From NCBI RefSeq assembly GCF_001672915.1, contig NZ_LZKR01000070.1, forward strand, positions 17,208 through 81,207: 64,000 bases of DNA, in the 5' to 3' direction. The DNA comes from Mycobacterium sp. 1245805.9 (GTDB lineage: Bacteria > Actinomycetota > Actinomycetes > Mycobacteriales > Mycobacteriaceae). The notes under the pieces are model-generated. The model searched no databases. It was not told where the DNA came from and saw only the letters and a program-made list of their open reading frames with translations. Made by a program: the position numbers and the translations under genes. Shown here piece by piece: positions 1-11,052 of the stretch (position 1 is the first letter of the stretch; each line of letters begins with the position of its first letter).

Positions 1-866
1 GCCACGAGCGCCTTGGCCAGGAAGTTGCGGATCAGCCGGGCGACCTCGTCCAGCGCCGACTCGAGCAGGAAGTGCCCGCCGTCGAGCAGATGGATCTCGG
101 CGTCCGGCAAATCGTCGGCGAACGCCTCGGCGCCGGCCGGGCCGAAGATCTCGTCACCGCGCCCCCACACCGCCAGCAGCGGCACCCGCGTCGCGCGGAA
201 GTACTCGTGCAGGCGCGGATAGAGCGGCGCGTTGGTGGCGTAGTCGCGCAGCAGCTTCAGCTGCACCTCGTCGTTGCCCGGACGAGATATCAGCGCGTAG
301 TCGTGATACCAGGATTCCGGGTCGACGAGTGTCTCGTCGGGGACGCCGGTGACGTACTGCCACCGGGTGGCGTCCAGCGTGAGGAACTGCCGCACCGCGC
401 CCTCGGTGTCGGGCGTCGGCTCATTTTGATAGGCCCACAACACCTTCCAGAAGCTTTCGACGAATCCGGCGTCGTAGCCGTTGCCGTTCTGGGTGATGAT
501 CGCGGTGATGGCGGAGGGATCGCGCAGCGCCAGGCGCCAGCCGATCGGCGCGCCGTAGTCCTGCACGTACATGGCGTATCGGTCGATGCCGAGGGCGCGC
601 AGCAGGCCGACCGTCAGCTCGGTGAGCGAGTCGAAGGTGTAGTCGAACTCCTTCACCGACGGCGCGTCCGAGAGGCCGAAGCCCAGGTGGTCGGGCGCGA
701 TCACGTGGTAGCGATCGCACAGCGCCGGAATCAGGTTCCGAAACATGTACGAGCTGGTGGGAAAGCCGTGCAACAGAACGAGCGCGGGGGCACCGGCGTC
801 GCCGGCCTCGCGGAAGAACAGCCGGTGACCGTCAACGGTGATGTAGCGGTGATGGACAGTCGCCAT
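1..866 (-). CDS. Alpha/beta hydrolase, epoxide hydrolase-like (C-terminus beyond the window)
   Basis: Reading from the ATG at 866 to the left edge gives 288 codons without a stop, so only the last residues are missing. The N-terminal half has the oxyanion-hole motif HGFPTSS (about residues 33-39) and an aspartate nucleophile in VQDYG (D103). The C-terminal GGHFLLES supplies the catalytic histidine. An aspartate nucleophile points to the epoxide hydrolase/haloalkane dehalogenase branch rather than serine esterases. Substrate cannot be told. A 16-bp palindrome lies 22 bp upstream of the start, and the next gene is divergent. Confidence 0.85.
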   Translation of the reverse strand, partial: MATVHHRYITVDGHRLFFREAGDAGAPALVLLHGFPTSSYMFRNLIPALCDRYHVIAPDHLGFGLSDAPSVKEFDYTFDSLTELTVGLLRALGIDRYAMYVQDYGAPIGWRLALRDPSAITAIITQNGNGYDAGFVESFWKVLWAYQNEPTPDTEGAVRQFLTLDATRWQYVTGVPDETLVDPESWYHDYALISRPGNDEVQLKLLRDYATNAPLYPRLHEYFRATRVPLLAVWGRGDEIFGPAGAEAFADDLPDAEIHLLDGGHFLLESALDEVARLIRNFLAKALV

Positions 867-888
867 AATATTTCCTCCCCAACATTTT

Positions 889-904
889 TGGGTTATATAA
901 CCCA
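889..904. promoter_or_regulatory. Perfect 16-bp palindrome, likely operator
   Basis: TGGGTTATATAACCCA is a perfect inverted repeat in the divergent gap between the hydrolase (start 866) and the MOSC fusion gene (start about 1019). An AT-rich centre in GC-rich DNA, just upstream of a start codon, fits a TetR-type operator. No regulator gene is adjacent in this window. Confidence 0.55.
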
Positions 905-1018
905 GTATGCACCAGAAGCGATGGCTCGCAACCGTCTGGTCACGGGTTGCCCTGCGGGTCGGGCGGGCATAGTGTGGGTCGATCATCCCAGATTGACCAC
1001 GCTGCGGGCGGTGACACG

Positions 1019-2719
1019 GTGGGCAGACTTGTATCGGTCAATGTGGGCATGCCCAAGGGCGTCCAATGGCGTGGCGAAACCGTTTACACCGGCATATGGA
1101 AGGCGCCGGTCGAAGGGCCGGTCATGGTGCGCCGCCTCAACATCGACGGTGACGGTCAGGGCGACCTTGGCGGGCACGGCGGCGAGCAGCGCGCGGTGAT
1201 GGTTTATCAGGTTGAGTCGTATGACTTTTGGCGGACCTACCTCGGTCGTGACGACCTGGAAGCGGGCCAATTCGGGGAGAATTTCACGATCAGCGGGCTC
1301 CCCGACGACGAGGTCTGCATCGGTGATCGCTACCGGATCGGCGGGGCGGAATTCGAGGTCACCCAGCCGCGCGTCACCTGCTTCCGGGTCGGCATGCGCC
1401 TGAACGAACCGAGGATGCCCAATCTGCTTGTCTCCCAGCATCGTCCAGGCTTCTATTTCCGGGTAATCAGCGAGGGCAGGGTTTGCGCGGGCGATGACGT
1501 CGTGCGGACCCGGCACGGCCGTCATGAGCTCAGCGTCGCCGACGTCGACGCGCTGTTGTATCTGCCCAACCGCGACATCGAGCTACTCCGGAAGGTCGTC
1601 GACGTCCCGGCGCTCAGCCCCGGCTGGCAACAGTCGTTCCGTGACATGCTAGCCGAACCCGCCAGCGCGGCAACGCAAATCGGCAACGAGCCGGCGTGGC
1701 GCGGGTTTCGTCCGTTGCGGGTCAGCCAGATACGCAGGGAAAGCCCTGACGTGCTGTCGATCGTCCTCGAGTCCGAGGACCATTCCGCGCTGCCGCCCCC
1801 GTTGCCGGGCCAGTACCTGCCGGTGCGACTCGCCGGGGCCGGCGAGCCGGCGCCCCTGCGCAGCTACTCGCTTTCGGGTGATCCCGCCGAGGGGGCTTAC
1901 CGGATCAGCGTCAAACGTGAAGAACACGGGTTGGTGAGCGCGTGGCTGCACGCCCACATCCAGCCGGGCGCGGTGATAGACGCGGCCGCGCCACGCGGTG
2001 ACTTCTATCTCACCGAGGAAGGCAATCCCGTCGTCCTCATTTCGGCGGGCATCGGCGCTACGCCTGTCCTGGCGATGCTGCACGCGCTGTCGGCCGCCGG
2101 CAGCGGCCGCGACATCTGGTGGGTCCACACCACCCGAAATCCCCAAACCCAGGCGTTCGCGGCCGAAGTCGCGGCCCTCGTTGAGTCGTTGCCCCACGCT
2201 CGGCAGCGGGTCTTCTACACCGAGACGCAGGGGCGTCTCAACCAAGACTCGGTCGCTGCCCTGGGCCTGCCCTCCGATGCCGCCGTTTACCTCTGCGGCC
2301 CAACGCAATTCATGACCGACATCCGCGGCTACCTCACCGCCGTCGGCCTCGATCCCGCGCGCATCCACAGCGAACTGTTCGGTGCGCTACCGGCGATCAA
2401 CCCGGGCGTCGTCGACACGGGTGACCGCAGCCCGCCTCACCAGCCGGCCGGGCCTCCGGGCACCGGACCGCCGGTCACGTTCTCGCGCAGCGGGCTGACC
2501 GTGAACTGGTCGCCCAATTATGCGAGCATCCTCGACCTCGCCGAGGCGTGCGACGTGCCGACCCGTTTCTCGTGCCGAAGCGGGGTGTGCCACGTATGTG
2601 TCACCGGGATCGTCGCCGGGGCGACGACATACGTCCAGCCACCGTTGGAGGAGCCCGGTGCGGGCGAAGTGCTGATCTGCTCGGCGGCGCCGGACGGCGA
2701 CCTTGTGTTGGACCTCTAG
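1019..2719 (+). CDS. MOSC domain / ferredoxin-NADP reductase / 2Fe-2S ferredoxin fusion protein
   Basis: A 566-residue three-part protein. Residues about 1-165 are a MOSC domain of the YiiM type (GGEQRAVMVY; TCFRVGMRL with its cysteine). Residues about 225-470 are an FAD/NAD(P)H oxidoreductase (RSYSLSG flavin motif; ISAGIGATPVL; YLCGPTQFM). The C-terminus is a plant-type 2Fe-2S domain with CRSGVCHVC and a distal cysteine. MOSC proteins handle molybdenum-cofactor sulfur or reduce N-hydroxylated substrates, so electron delivery from NAD(P)H through flavin and 2Fe-2S to the MOSC site is the natural reading. The GTG at 1019 was chosen because the MOSC homology starts there; an upstream ATG at 947 is in frame. 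Confidence 0.85.
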   Translation: MGRLVSVNVGMPKGVQWRGETVYTGIWKAPVEGPVMVRRLNIDGDGQGDLGGHGGEQRAVMVYQVESYDFWRTYLGRDDLEAGQFGENFTISGLPDDEVCIGDRYRIGGAEFEVTQPRVTCFRVGMRLNEPRMPNLLVSQHRPGFYFRVISEGRVCAGDDVVRTRHGRHELSVADVDALLYLPNRDIELLRKVVDVPALSPGWQQSFRDMLAEPASAATQIGNEPAWRGFRPLRVSQIRRESPDVLSIVLESEDHSALPPPLPGQYLPVRLAGAGEPAPLRSYSLSGDPAEGAYRISVKREEHGLVSAWLHAHIQPGAVIDAAAPRGDFYLTEEGNPVVLISAGIGATPVLAMLHALSAAGSGRDIWWVHTTRNPQTQAFAAEVAALVESLPHARQRVFYTETQGRLNQDSVAALGLPSDAAVYLCGPTQFMTDIRGYLTAVGLDPARIHSELFGALPAINPGVVDTGDRSPPHQPAGPPGTGPPVTFSRSGLTVNWSPNYASILDLAEACDVPTRFSCRSGVCHVCVTGIVAGATTYVQPPLEEPGAGEVLICSAAPDGDLVLDL

Positions 2720-2740
2720 CGGCGCGGAAAGCCTTGTGAG

Positions 2741-3481
2741 CTAAGGCGCGATCGCGAGTTGTCCGCCCGTAGCGTGCAGGACAGCACCATTGATGTAGCT
2801 GGCGTCAGGCGAGCCGAGGAAGACAACTGCGCTGGCGATTTCGCGAGCGTCGGCCGGTCGGCCTAAGGCCGTGGTTGCACCTAACGCCTCGACCAAGCCC
2901 GGCAGCACGTTGGCGCCGGGTGTGTCGGTCGGACCCGCGGCCAACGCGTTCACCCGCACTCCCGACTTACCGAACTCGTCGGCCCACACGCGCGTCAGCT
3001 GTTCGATGGCGGCCTTGCTCGCACCGTAGATACCGGCGCCGCGCGCCGCCACCGACGCGGCGAGGGTGCTGACATTGACCACGGCACCGCCGCCACGCTG
3101 AGCCATCACCGGCGCAAGTTGCTGGACCAGGATGAACGGCGCGCGGATATTGACGTTCACATGCTCGTCGAAGACTGCGTCATCGGTATCAGTGGTTCCG
3201 CCGAATTTGTAGATGCCGGCGTTATTGATCAAGATGTCCACGTACCCCACTTCGGCGGCCAACCGTCGCACGTCGTCGGCGTCACCGAGATCCGCGGCGA
3301 TGAAACGGGCTTTGCCGCCGGAATCTTCGATTTCCCGCACCACCTCTGCGCCACGCTCCGCGCTGCGACCGTGCACCACGACCTCGGCACCGCGATCCGC
3401 CAGTTGAAGCGCAATTTCGCGGCCAATCCCAGATGTGGCACCGGTGACCAGAGCGGTCGAACCGGCCAATGCTGCATCCAT
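2741..3481 (-). CDS. Short-chain dehydrogenase/reductase
   Basis: 246 residues with the classical SDR plan: cofactor motif TGATSGIG at 13-20, NNAG, and the YGASK active-site tyrosine/lysine pair. HGRSAER at the end of the second strand, with arginine in the dinucleotide-specificity position, suggests NADP preference. The start was placed at the ATG at 3481, whose protein begins a few residues before the first strand; an upstream in-frame ATG at 3589 would add an unrelated 36-residue extension. Substrate unknown. It is convergent with the MOSC fusion gene. Confidence 0.85.
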   Translation of the reverse strand: MDAALAGSTALVTGATSGIGREIALQLADRGAEVVVHGRSAERGAEVVREIEDSGGKARFIAADLGDADDVRRLAAEVGYVDILINNAGIYKFGGTTDTDDAVFDEHVNVNIRAPFILVQQLAPVMAQRGGGAVVNVSTLAASVAARGAGIYGASKAAIEQLTRVWADEFGKSGVRVNALAAGPTDTPGANVLPGLVEALGATTALGRPADAREIASAVVFLGSPDASYINGAVLHATGGQLAIAP

Positions 3482-3549
3482 CAAAACCCTGCCTTCGCCA
3501 GAGACGTTCACTTGCCTCTGCCGAAGCGACGACCCGGCGAAAATTATTC

Positions 3550-4347
3550 CTACGGGGCGAGGCAGACCGACGCTTCGGCGGTGTAGCACAAAAACGTCAG
3601 TGTCTCCTGCAGGTACAGCTGCACGGTCTCGGCGTCGTGGCTGAGGTAGCCGATCGCGACGTCGGTGCCCAGCTGCAGGTCGAAGTCGCCGCCGCGGGTG
3701 GTCAGTACGAAGGCGCCGTCGATGGCCGGCGCCCAGATGATGTCCCCGTCGACCAGACGGTTCAGGTGCTCGCGGATCGGATAGCCGTGCTCGGTGGTCT
3801 CACTCACCTTTGTGTAGACGTCGGCGGCCAGTAGCACCGAATACGGGCCGTCGACACCGGCCAGCCGCAACCCGGTCAACGCCTGCGAAATGGCGTCGGG
3901 CATATCGCGGGGATCCTCGGGCAACGTCAACGTCGGGTTGGAGCTGCAAGTACGGATGCCGTCGATCGACCCGGCGGCGTAGCCCTCGAAGATGGCGCGG
4001 TCCTCGACGAACGCCAGCTTCTTGGCCGCCTCTTTGACCGGGTCCCAGTCGGAGTCGTTCGCGCCGCGCTCGACGTTGTCGATCTCGTAGCGCGACAGCG
4101 CGAACGGAACACGCAGTCGGACAAGCGGTTTGCTCTCTCGCAGGTGCGCCACCACCCCTTCGGTGGGTGCGTCGACATCGAGGAGCCGACCGGTGCTGAT
4201 CGCCGCGGTGACCGGTCCGCCGGGCTCGCTGACGTCGACGACGCGCCGCCCCGCGATATGGCGCTTGAAAGTGCGGGTGGCCTCCAATTCGATCTCCGCC
4301 CAGGCGACTTCGGTGACGGGTGCCAGGTCGCGGTAGAGGTTGTTCAT
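3550..4347 (-). CDS. enc: Encapsulin nanocompartment shell protein (Cfp29 family)
   Basis: 265 residues, the normal size for a family 1 encapsulin with an HK97-like fold. It opens with [16 protein letters not shown] and contains the family-typical block around SRYEIDNVERG and the P-domain motif FVEDRAIFEGY. I recognise it as the homologue of M. tuberculosis Rv0798c (Cfp29). It forms a proteinaceous compartment that houses the DyP peroxidase encoded just upstream. Their coding regions overlap by 4 bp (ATGA at 4344-4347), so the two are translationally coupled. The protein ends in ASVCLAP. Confidence 0.97.
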   Translation of the reverse strand: MNNLYRDLAPVTEVAWAEIELEATRTFKRHIAGRRVVDVSEPGGPVTAAISTGRLLDVDAPTEGVVAHLRESKPLVRLRVPFALSRYEIDNVERGANDSDWDPVKEAAKKLAFVEDRAIFEGYAAGSIDGIRTCSSNPTLTLPEDPRDMPDAISQALTGLRLAGVDGPYSVLLAADVYTKVSETTEHGYPIREHLNRLVDGDIIWAPAIDGAFVLTTRGGDFDLQLGTDVAIGYLSHDAETVQLYLQETLTFLCYTAEASVCLAP

Positions 4348-5363
4348 CGAGAGGTTCCTTTCAGGCTGCCGATCGCGAGTGAACCGTCGTTGGAGGCCGG
4401 AGCGGCCGGCCGCGCTGTGGCCAGTGGCGCCGGGAGGGGCGGCGGGTCGTCGAGGAAATCAACGGTGGGCGAGAAGAACAGGCCGCCCGTGACCGCGGTG
4501 GAGAAGTCAAGGATGCGGTCGGTATTGCCGGGCGGGTCGCCGAGGAACATGTTCTCCAGCATCCGCTCGGTGACGGTCGGCGTCCGCGAATACCCAATGA
4601 AGTAGGTGCCGTACTCGGCCCTGCCCAACTCGCCGAACGGCATGTTGTGCCGGACGATCTTCAACTCGGTGCCGTCGTCGTCGGTGATTACGTTGAGGGC
4701 GATGTGGGCGTTGTCGGGCTTGGCGTCGTCGTCGAGTTCGATGTCTTCCAGTTTGGTTCGGCCGATCACCAGTTCCTGCTCGGTGACCGACAACGAATTC
4801 CACGACGACATGTCGTGCACGTACTTCTGCACGTGCACGTAACACGAGCCTGCGAAGTCGGGATCCTCCTCGCCGATCGCGGTGGCGCTGACGGCGATTG
4901 GGCCGTCGGGGTTTTCGGTGCCGTCGACGAAGCCCAGCAGGTCGCGGTTGTCGAAGTAGCGGAAGCCGTGCACCTCGTCGACCACGGTGACCGCGCCGGC
5001 CATCGACCGCAGGATGCGGTCGGCCAACTCGAAACAGACGTCCAGGCTTTCGGCCCGGATGTGGAACAAAAGGTCGCCCGGTGTGGCTGGGGCGGTGTGC
5101 CGCGGGCCCTTCAGCGCGACGAACGGGTGCAGTTCGGCGGGACGCGGCCCGGAAAACAGCCGATCCCACGCGTCCGAGCCGATCGAGGCGATCGCGGACA
5201 ACCGCTTCGGCGGCTCACGGAAACCGATTGCGCGCACCAGCCCGGAGATTCCGGTCAGCGCGTCGTGCACCGTCGCCTCCCCGCCGTCGTCGATGGTCAC
5301 CACGAGGAAGATCGCGGCCGGTGTCAGCGGCTGGAGGATGGGTTGGGGCTGAACCGGAGGCAC
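4344..5363 (-). CDS. dyp: Dye-decolorizing peroxidase (DyP), encapsulin cargo
   Basis: 339 residues starting at GTG 5363. Heme peroxidase of the DyP superfamily: GFVDG motif with D148, proposed proximal heme histidine H220 (DNAHIALN) and the distal arginine in RHNMPFG (R238). Past the catalytic domain comes a proline/alanine-rich linker (about 308-324) and a terminal [14 protein letters not shown]. That tail matches the encapsulin-targeting peptide pattern, so the enzyme should be packaged in the adjacent shell. The pair is known in mycobacteria as an oxidative-stress compartment. Confidence 0.96.
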   Translation of the reverse strand: MPPVQPQPILQPLTPAAIFLVVTIDDGGEATVHDALTGISGLVRAIGFREPPKRLSAIASIGSDAWDRLFSGPRPAELHPFVALKGPRHTAPATPGDLLFHIRAESLDVCFELADRILRSMAGAVTVVDEVHGFRYFDNRDLLGFVDGTENPDGPIAVSATAIGEEDPDFAGSCYVHVQKYVHDMSSWNSLSVTEQELVIGRTKLEDIELDDDAKPDNAHIALNVITDDDGTELKIVRHNMPFGELGRAEYGTYFIGYSRTPTVTERMLENMFLGDPPGNTDRILDFSTAVTGGLFFSPTVDFLDDPPPLPAPLATARPAAPASNDGSLAIGSLKGTSR

Positions 5364-5402
5364 GCTGCCGACCCTATCGTGGTGACCGAGAGGCCGACAG
5401 CC

Positions 5403-6671
5403 ATGATGGTCACCATGCCGGCCAGCGCCGCAGGCCTCTGCGAATTCATCGACGCGTCACCGTCGCCGTTTCACGCCTGCGCGACGGTGGTCGCTCGCCT
5501 GGCCGACGTGGGCTACGCCGAGCTCGACGAGACCGACCGCTGGCCGGACCGGCCGGGCCGCTACTTCGTGGTGCGGGCGGGCTCGCTGGTCGCCTGGAAT
5601 TCCAGCGGGCCGGACGGGCCGTTTCGGATCATCGGCGCGCACACCGATAGCCCCAACCTACGGGTGAAGCAGCGCCCGGACCGGCTGGTCGCCGGATGGC
5701 GGGTGGTGGCGCTCGAGCCGTACGGCGGCGCCTGGCTCAACTCCTGGCTGGACCGAGACCTGGGCATCAGCGGGCGGCTATCGGTGCGAGACGGTGCCGG
5801 GATCGGTCACCGGCTGGTCCGGATCGACGACCCCATCCTGCGGGTGCCTCAGCTGGCGATCCACCTGGCCGAGGATCGCAAGTCGGTGACGTTGGACCCG
5901 CAGCGACACGTCAACGCGGTCTGGGGCGTTGGGGAACAACGGGGTTCGTTCCTCGACTATGTCGCCGAGCGGGCCGGGGTCGCGCCGGCCGATGTGCTGA
6001 GCGCCGACCTGATGGCACACGACCTGACGCCGTCGACAGTGGTCGCGGCCGACGCCAGCCTGATCAGTGCCCCCCGGCTGGACAACCAGGCCAGCTGCTA
6101 CGCGGGGACGGAGGCGTTGGTCGCCGCCGAACCGGGCGGCTTTGTGCCGGTGCTGGTGTTCTTCGACCACGAGGAGGTCGGATCGACCTCCGACCGCGGC
6201 GCGCAGTCCAACCTGTTGAGCACCGTCCTGGAGCGGATCGTGCTCGCGGCCGGCGGCACCCGCGAGGACTACCTGCGCCGGCTGCCGGCGTCGCTGCTGG
6301 CCTCGGCCGACATGGCCCACGCCACCCACCCCAACTACCCGGAGCGGCACGAGCCCGGCCACCTGATCGAGGTCAATGCCGGGCCGGTGCTCAAGGTGCA
6401 CCCGAATCTGCGGTACGCGACCGAGGGGCGCACCGCCGCGGCCTTCGAGCTCGCCTGTAGGCAGGCCGGGGTGGAGTTGCAGCGTTACGAGCACCGCGCC
6501 GACCTGCCGTGCGGCTCGACGATCGGGCCGCTGGCCTCCGCACGGACTGGCATCCCGACCGTCGACGTCGGCGCCCCCCAGCTGGCGATGCACTCCGCGC
6601 GGGAATTGATGGGCGCGCACGACGTGGCGGCCTATTCGGCCGCACTGCAAGCGTTTCTGTCGCCGCGCTGA
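5403..6671 (+). CDS. pepC: M18-family aspartyl/leucyl aminopeptidase (zinc)
   Basis: About 422 residues. Metal and catalytic motifs of family M18 are all present: [28 protein letters not shown] and, near the end, [12 protein letters not shown]. The enzyme removes N-terminal residues from peptides in the cytosol. The ATG at 5403 has GAGAGG nine bases upstream; ATGs at 5406 and 5415 are alternatives, the latter matching the N-terminus I remember for M. tuberculosis Rv0800. It is divergent from the DyP/encapsulin pair. Confidence 0.93.
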   Translation: MMVTMPASAAGLCEFIDASPSPFHACATVVARLADVGYAELDETDRWPDRPGRYFVVRAGSLVAWNSSGPDGPFRIIGAHTDSPNLRVKQRPDRLVAGWRVVALEPYGGAWLNSWLDRDLGISGRLSVRDGAGIGHRLVRIDDPILRVPQLAIHLAEDRKSVTLDPQRHVNAVWGVGEQRGSFLDYVAERAGVAPADVLSADLMAHDLTPSTVVAADASLISAPRLDNQASCYAGTEALVAAEPGGFVPVLVFFDHEEVGSTSDRGAQSNLLSTVLERIVLAAGGTREDYLRRLPASLLASADMAHATHPNYPERHEPGHLIEVNAGPVLKVHPNLRYATEGRTAAAFELACRQAGVELQRYEHRADLPCGSTIGPLASARTGIPTVDVGAPQLAMHSARELMGAHDVAAYSAALQAFLSPR

Positions 6672-6673
6672 CC

Positions 6674-6679
6674 TACGAT
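6674..6679 (+). promoter_or_regulatory. -10 box of a probable leaderless promoter
   Basis: TACGAT ends 6 nt before the ATG at 6686, so transcription would start at or next to the start codon. Confidence 0.45.
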
Positions 6680-6685
6680 CCGGCC

Positions 6686-7033
6686 ATGGCACTAAACGTG
6701 GAAATGGTGACGTTCGACTGCGGCGACCCGGCGGCGCTGGCTGGCTGGTGGGCCGAGCAGTTCGGCGGCAAGACGCACGTCATCCTCGCCGACGAGTTCA
6801 CCGCGGTGACCTTCCCGGAGGGACTGCGGCTCGGGTTCCAGAAGGTGCCCGATCCCACGCCCGGAAAGAACCGGGTGCACCTCGACCTGGGTGCGTCGGA
6901 CGTCGACGCCGAAGTGGCGCGGCTGACGGCAGCCGGGGCCAGCGAGCTCGGCCGGCACCAATTCGGCGACACCTTCCGTTGGGTGGTGCTGGCCGACCCC
7001 GAGGGCAACGTCTTCTGCATCGTCAAGCAATAA
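6686..7033 (+). CDS. VOC/glyoxalase-like domain protein
   Basis: 115 residues forming one complete vicinal-oxygen-chelate module: beta-alpha-beta-beta-beta pattern starting ALNVEMVTFDCGDPAALAGWW and ending ADPEGNVFCIVKQ, the usual C-terminal signature of glyoxalase-like proteins. It equals M. tuberculosis Rv0801 in position. Substrate is unknown. Many such single-domain proteins are dimers and some act in resistance or isomerisation. Confidence 0.85.
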   Translation: MALNVEMVTFDCGDPAALAGWWAEQFGGKTHVILADEFTAVTFPEGLRLGFQKVPDPTPGKNRVHLDLGASDVDAEVARLTAAGASELGRHQFGDTFRWVVLADPEGNVFCIVKQ

Positions 7034-7048
7034 TTCTCGGCCGTTGAT

Positions 7049-7410
7049 TGTGAAGCCTGGGCTTTGATTGTGAAGCCTGGGCGGGAAAGTCGCCGGATTC
7101 CCGCCCAGGGTTCACACCGAAAGCCGTGAGTGCACACTGAACGCTCGCAGATGAGGCGGCGCTCGGTCGCAAGCGCTGAGTGTGAAGCCTGGGCTTAGAT
7201 TGTGAAGCCTGGGCGGGGAAATCGCCGGATTCCCGCCCAGGGTTCACACCGAAAGCCGTGAGTGCACACTGAACGCTCGCAGATGAGGCGGCGCTCGGTC
7301 GCAAGCGCTGAGTGTGAAGCCTGGGCTTTGATTGTGAAGCCTGGGCGGGAAAGTCGCCGGATTCCCGCCCAGCGTTCACATCGAAAGCCGTGAGCGCACT
7401 CGACGCTGCG
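7049..7410. repeat. 132-bp tandem repeat array, about 2.5 copies
   Basis: The unit beginning TGTGAAGCCTGGGCTT recurs at 7049, 7181 and 7313, an exact 132-bp period. Copies differ at only a few bases and the third is cut short near 7400. Each unit contains a hairpin, CCTGGGCGGGA paired with TCCCGCCCAGG. An open frame across the array on the minus strand is produced by the repeat and is not a gene. The core (TTCCCGCCCAGGRTTCACA) also appears near 16415, so this is a dispersed intergenic repeat family. The array fills the gap of 385 bp between genes. Confidence 0.9.
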
Positions 7411-7418
7411 GAAGAGGC

Positions 7419-7814
7419 TCAGCGCTGGGCGAGGATCGGCGGGTCGTAGCGGATCACGTTCTCCACCACGATCCCGTCGCGAGTGCGAACCCGGTCGATC
7501 CCGCGGATCTGGAACGGCCCGTCCGGGCCGGTGCCCCGACCCACATAGTGCAAGAACACCAGCTCCTCACCCTCGACGGCGCCGGGGACCGTCGCGCTGT
7601 CCACCACGTCGAGCGTCAAATCCGGTGCAGCGTCCAGCAATTCGCCGATCTTCGCCGTGTATGGCGCGATGCCCCGGACCGGCTCGGGGTCGCCGGGCCA
7701 GTAGCCGACGATGCCGTCAGCCAGGATGTCGAAGCCGCGCGACATGGTGGGCGCGGCCCAATACGCGGCGAACACCTCGGCGCTGAACTTCGGGGCGGAC
7801 TGGATGTCGGTCAT
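7419..7814 (-). CDS. SnoaL/NTF2-like protein
   Basis: 131 residues with the NTF2-like cone-barrel pattern: an N-terminal helix (FSAEVFAAYWAAP), a GYWPGDPEPVRG segment, and strands ending in RGIDRVRTRDGIVVENVIRYD, typical of SnoaL-type polyketide cyclase-like or isomerase-like proteins. These often act on small hydrophobic substrates or have no known activity. ATG at 7814. It is divergent from the XRE regulator. Confidence 0.75.
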   Translation of the reverse strand: MTDIQSAPKFSAEVFAAYWAAPTMSRGFDILADGIVGYWPGDPEPVRGIAPYTAKIGELLDAAPDLTLDVVDSATVPGAVEGEELVFLHYVGRGTGPDGPFQIRGIDRVRTRDGIVVENVIRYDPPILAQR

Positions 7815-7928
7815 CGTTCCTCCTTGACTCGGGCGCTCCCTGTCGAGCGCGTCATCTCAAGCCTGTGCGGGACGCGTGCGGCGGCACAATTACCTCCGAG
7901 GTCATCGCCGTGGCTACCCGCGCGTGGT

Positions 7929-7934
7929 TACCGT
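7929..7934 (+). promoter_or_regulatory. -10 box of a probable leaderless promoter
   Basis: TACCGT ends 6 nt before the GTG start at 7941. Confidence 0.4.
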
Positions 7935-7940
7935 GGCTTC

Positions 7941-8729
7941 GTGAGTGAGGCGACGGTCGGTGTCCTGTTGCGCGACTGGCGGGCGCGCCGACGGGTGAGC
8001 CAGCTCGATCTGTCGCTGAGCGTGGGGGTGTCGGCCCGGCACCTGAGCTTCATCGAGACGGGACGCGCCCGTCCCAGCCCCGAGATGGTGCTCGCCCTCG
8101 CGGAGGGGCTCGACATCCCGCTGCGTGAGCGCAACACGCTGCTGCTCGCCGCCGGGTTCGCCCCGCGCTACCAATCGCGGCCGCTCGAGGACGGCGCGCT
8201 CTCCCCGGCGCGCGACGCGGTGCAGCGCCTGCTGGACGCCCACGACCCCTACCCGGGCATCGTCATCGACCGCTGCTGGAACATCGTGGGGGCGAACGCG
8301 GCGGCGTCCGCGCTGACCGCGGGTCTGCCCAACCACCTGATCGGCCCGCCGGCCAACGTCTACCGGTTGTCCCTGCACCCCGACGGGCTGGCCGCGCGGA
8401 CCCTCAACTTCCCCGAATGGGCGGGCTACCTGCTGGACCAGCTGCGCCGCACCATCGCGCTCACCGACGACCCCGCCTTGCGGGCGATCGACGAGGAAGT
8501 GCGCGGCTACCCGGGAGTCGCCACCGCGGCCAGGGCGTGGAGCGCGCCGCCGGACAACGCCGCGCTGCTCGTGCCGTTCGAACTCGATGCGGGTGGGGGA
8601 CAACGGTTGTCGATGTTCACGACGCTGACGACGTTCGGGACCCCGCTCGACGTCACCCTCTCCGAACTCGCCGTCGAGCTGTTCTATCCGGCCGACGCCG
8701 AAAGCGCCCGCCTGCTCCGCGGCGAGTAG
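7941..8729 (+). CDS. XRE-family regulator with MmyB-like ligand domain
   Basis: 262 residues from GTG 7941. Residues about 7-62 form a lambda-repressor-type helix-turn-helix (LDLSLSVGVSARHLSFIETGRARPS shortened here to its key part SARHLSFIETGRA). From about residue 85 to the end is an MmyB-type domain (PYPGIVIDRCWNIVGAN, the conserved FPEWAGY region, FTTLTTFGTPLDVTLSEL). This class controls genes next to it in actinobacteria, often redox or lipid enzymes. Its likely target is the divergent SnoaL-like gene. Confidence 0.85.
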   Translation: MSEATVGVLLRDWRARRRVSQLDLSLSVGVSARHLSFIETGRARPSPEMVLALAEGLDIPLRERNTLLLAAGFAPRYQSRPLEDGALSPARDAVQRLLDAHDPYPGIVIDRCWNIVGANAAASALTAGLPNHLIGPPANVYRLSLHPDGLAARTLNFPEWAGYLLDQLRRTIALTDDPALRAIDEEVRGYPGVATAARAWSAPPDNAALLVPFELDAGGGQRLSMFTTLTTFGTPLDVTLSELAVELFYPADAESARLLRGE

Positions 8730-8734
8730 CTCTC

Positions 8735-11032
<2,298 letters not shown>

Positions 11033-11052
11033 GTCAGGTTCGGGCGCTGTCG

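Noticed and set aside
4647..5402. Upstream extension of the M18 aminopeptidase frame
   Set aside because: The extension is antisense to the DyP gene and has no homology; the peptidase starts near 5403.
7023..7379. Open frame of 118 codons on the minus strand across the tandem repeats
   Set aside because: It exists only because the 132-bp period is divisible by three; the translation repeats itself and has no family or ribosome binding site.
7049..7410. CRISPR array
   Set aside because: The repeat unit is 132 bp with near-identical copies and no unique spacers.
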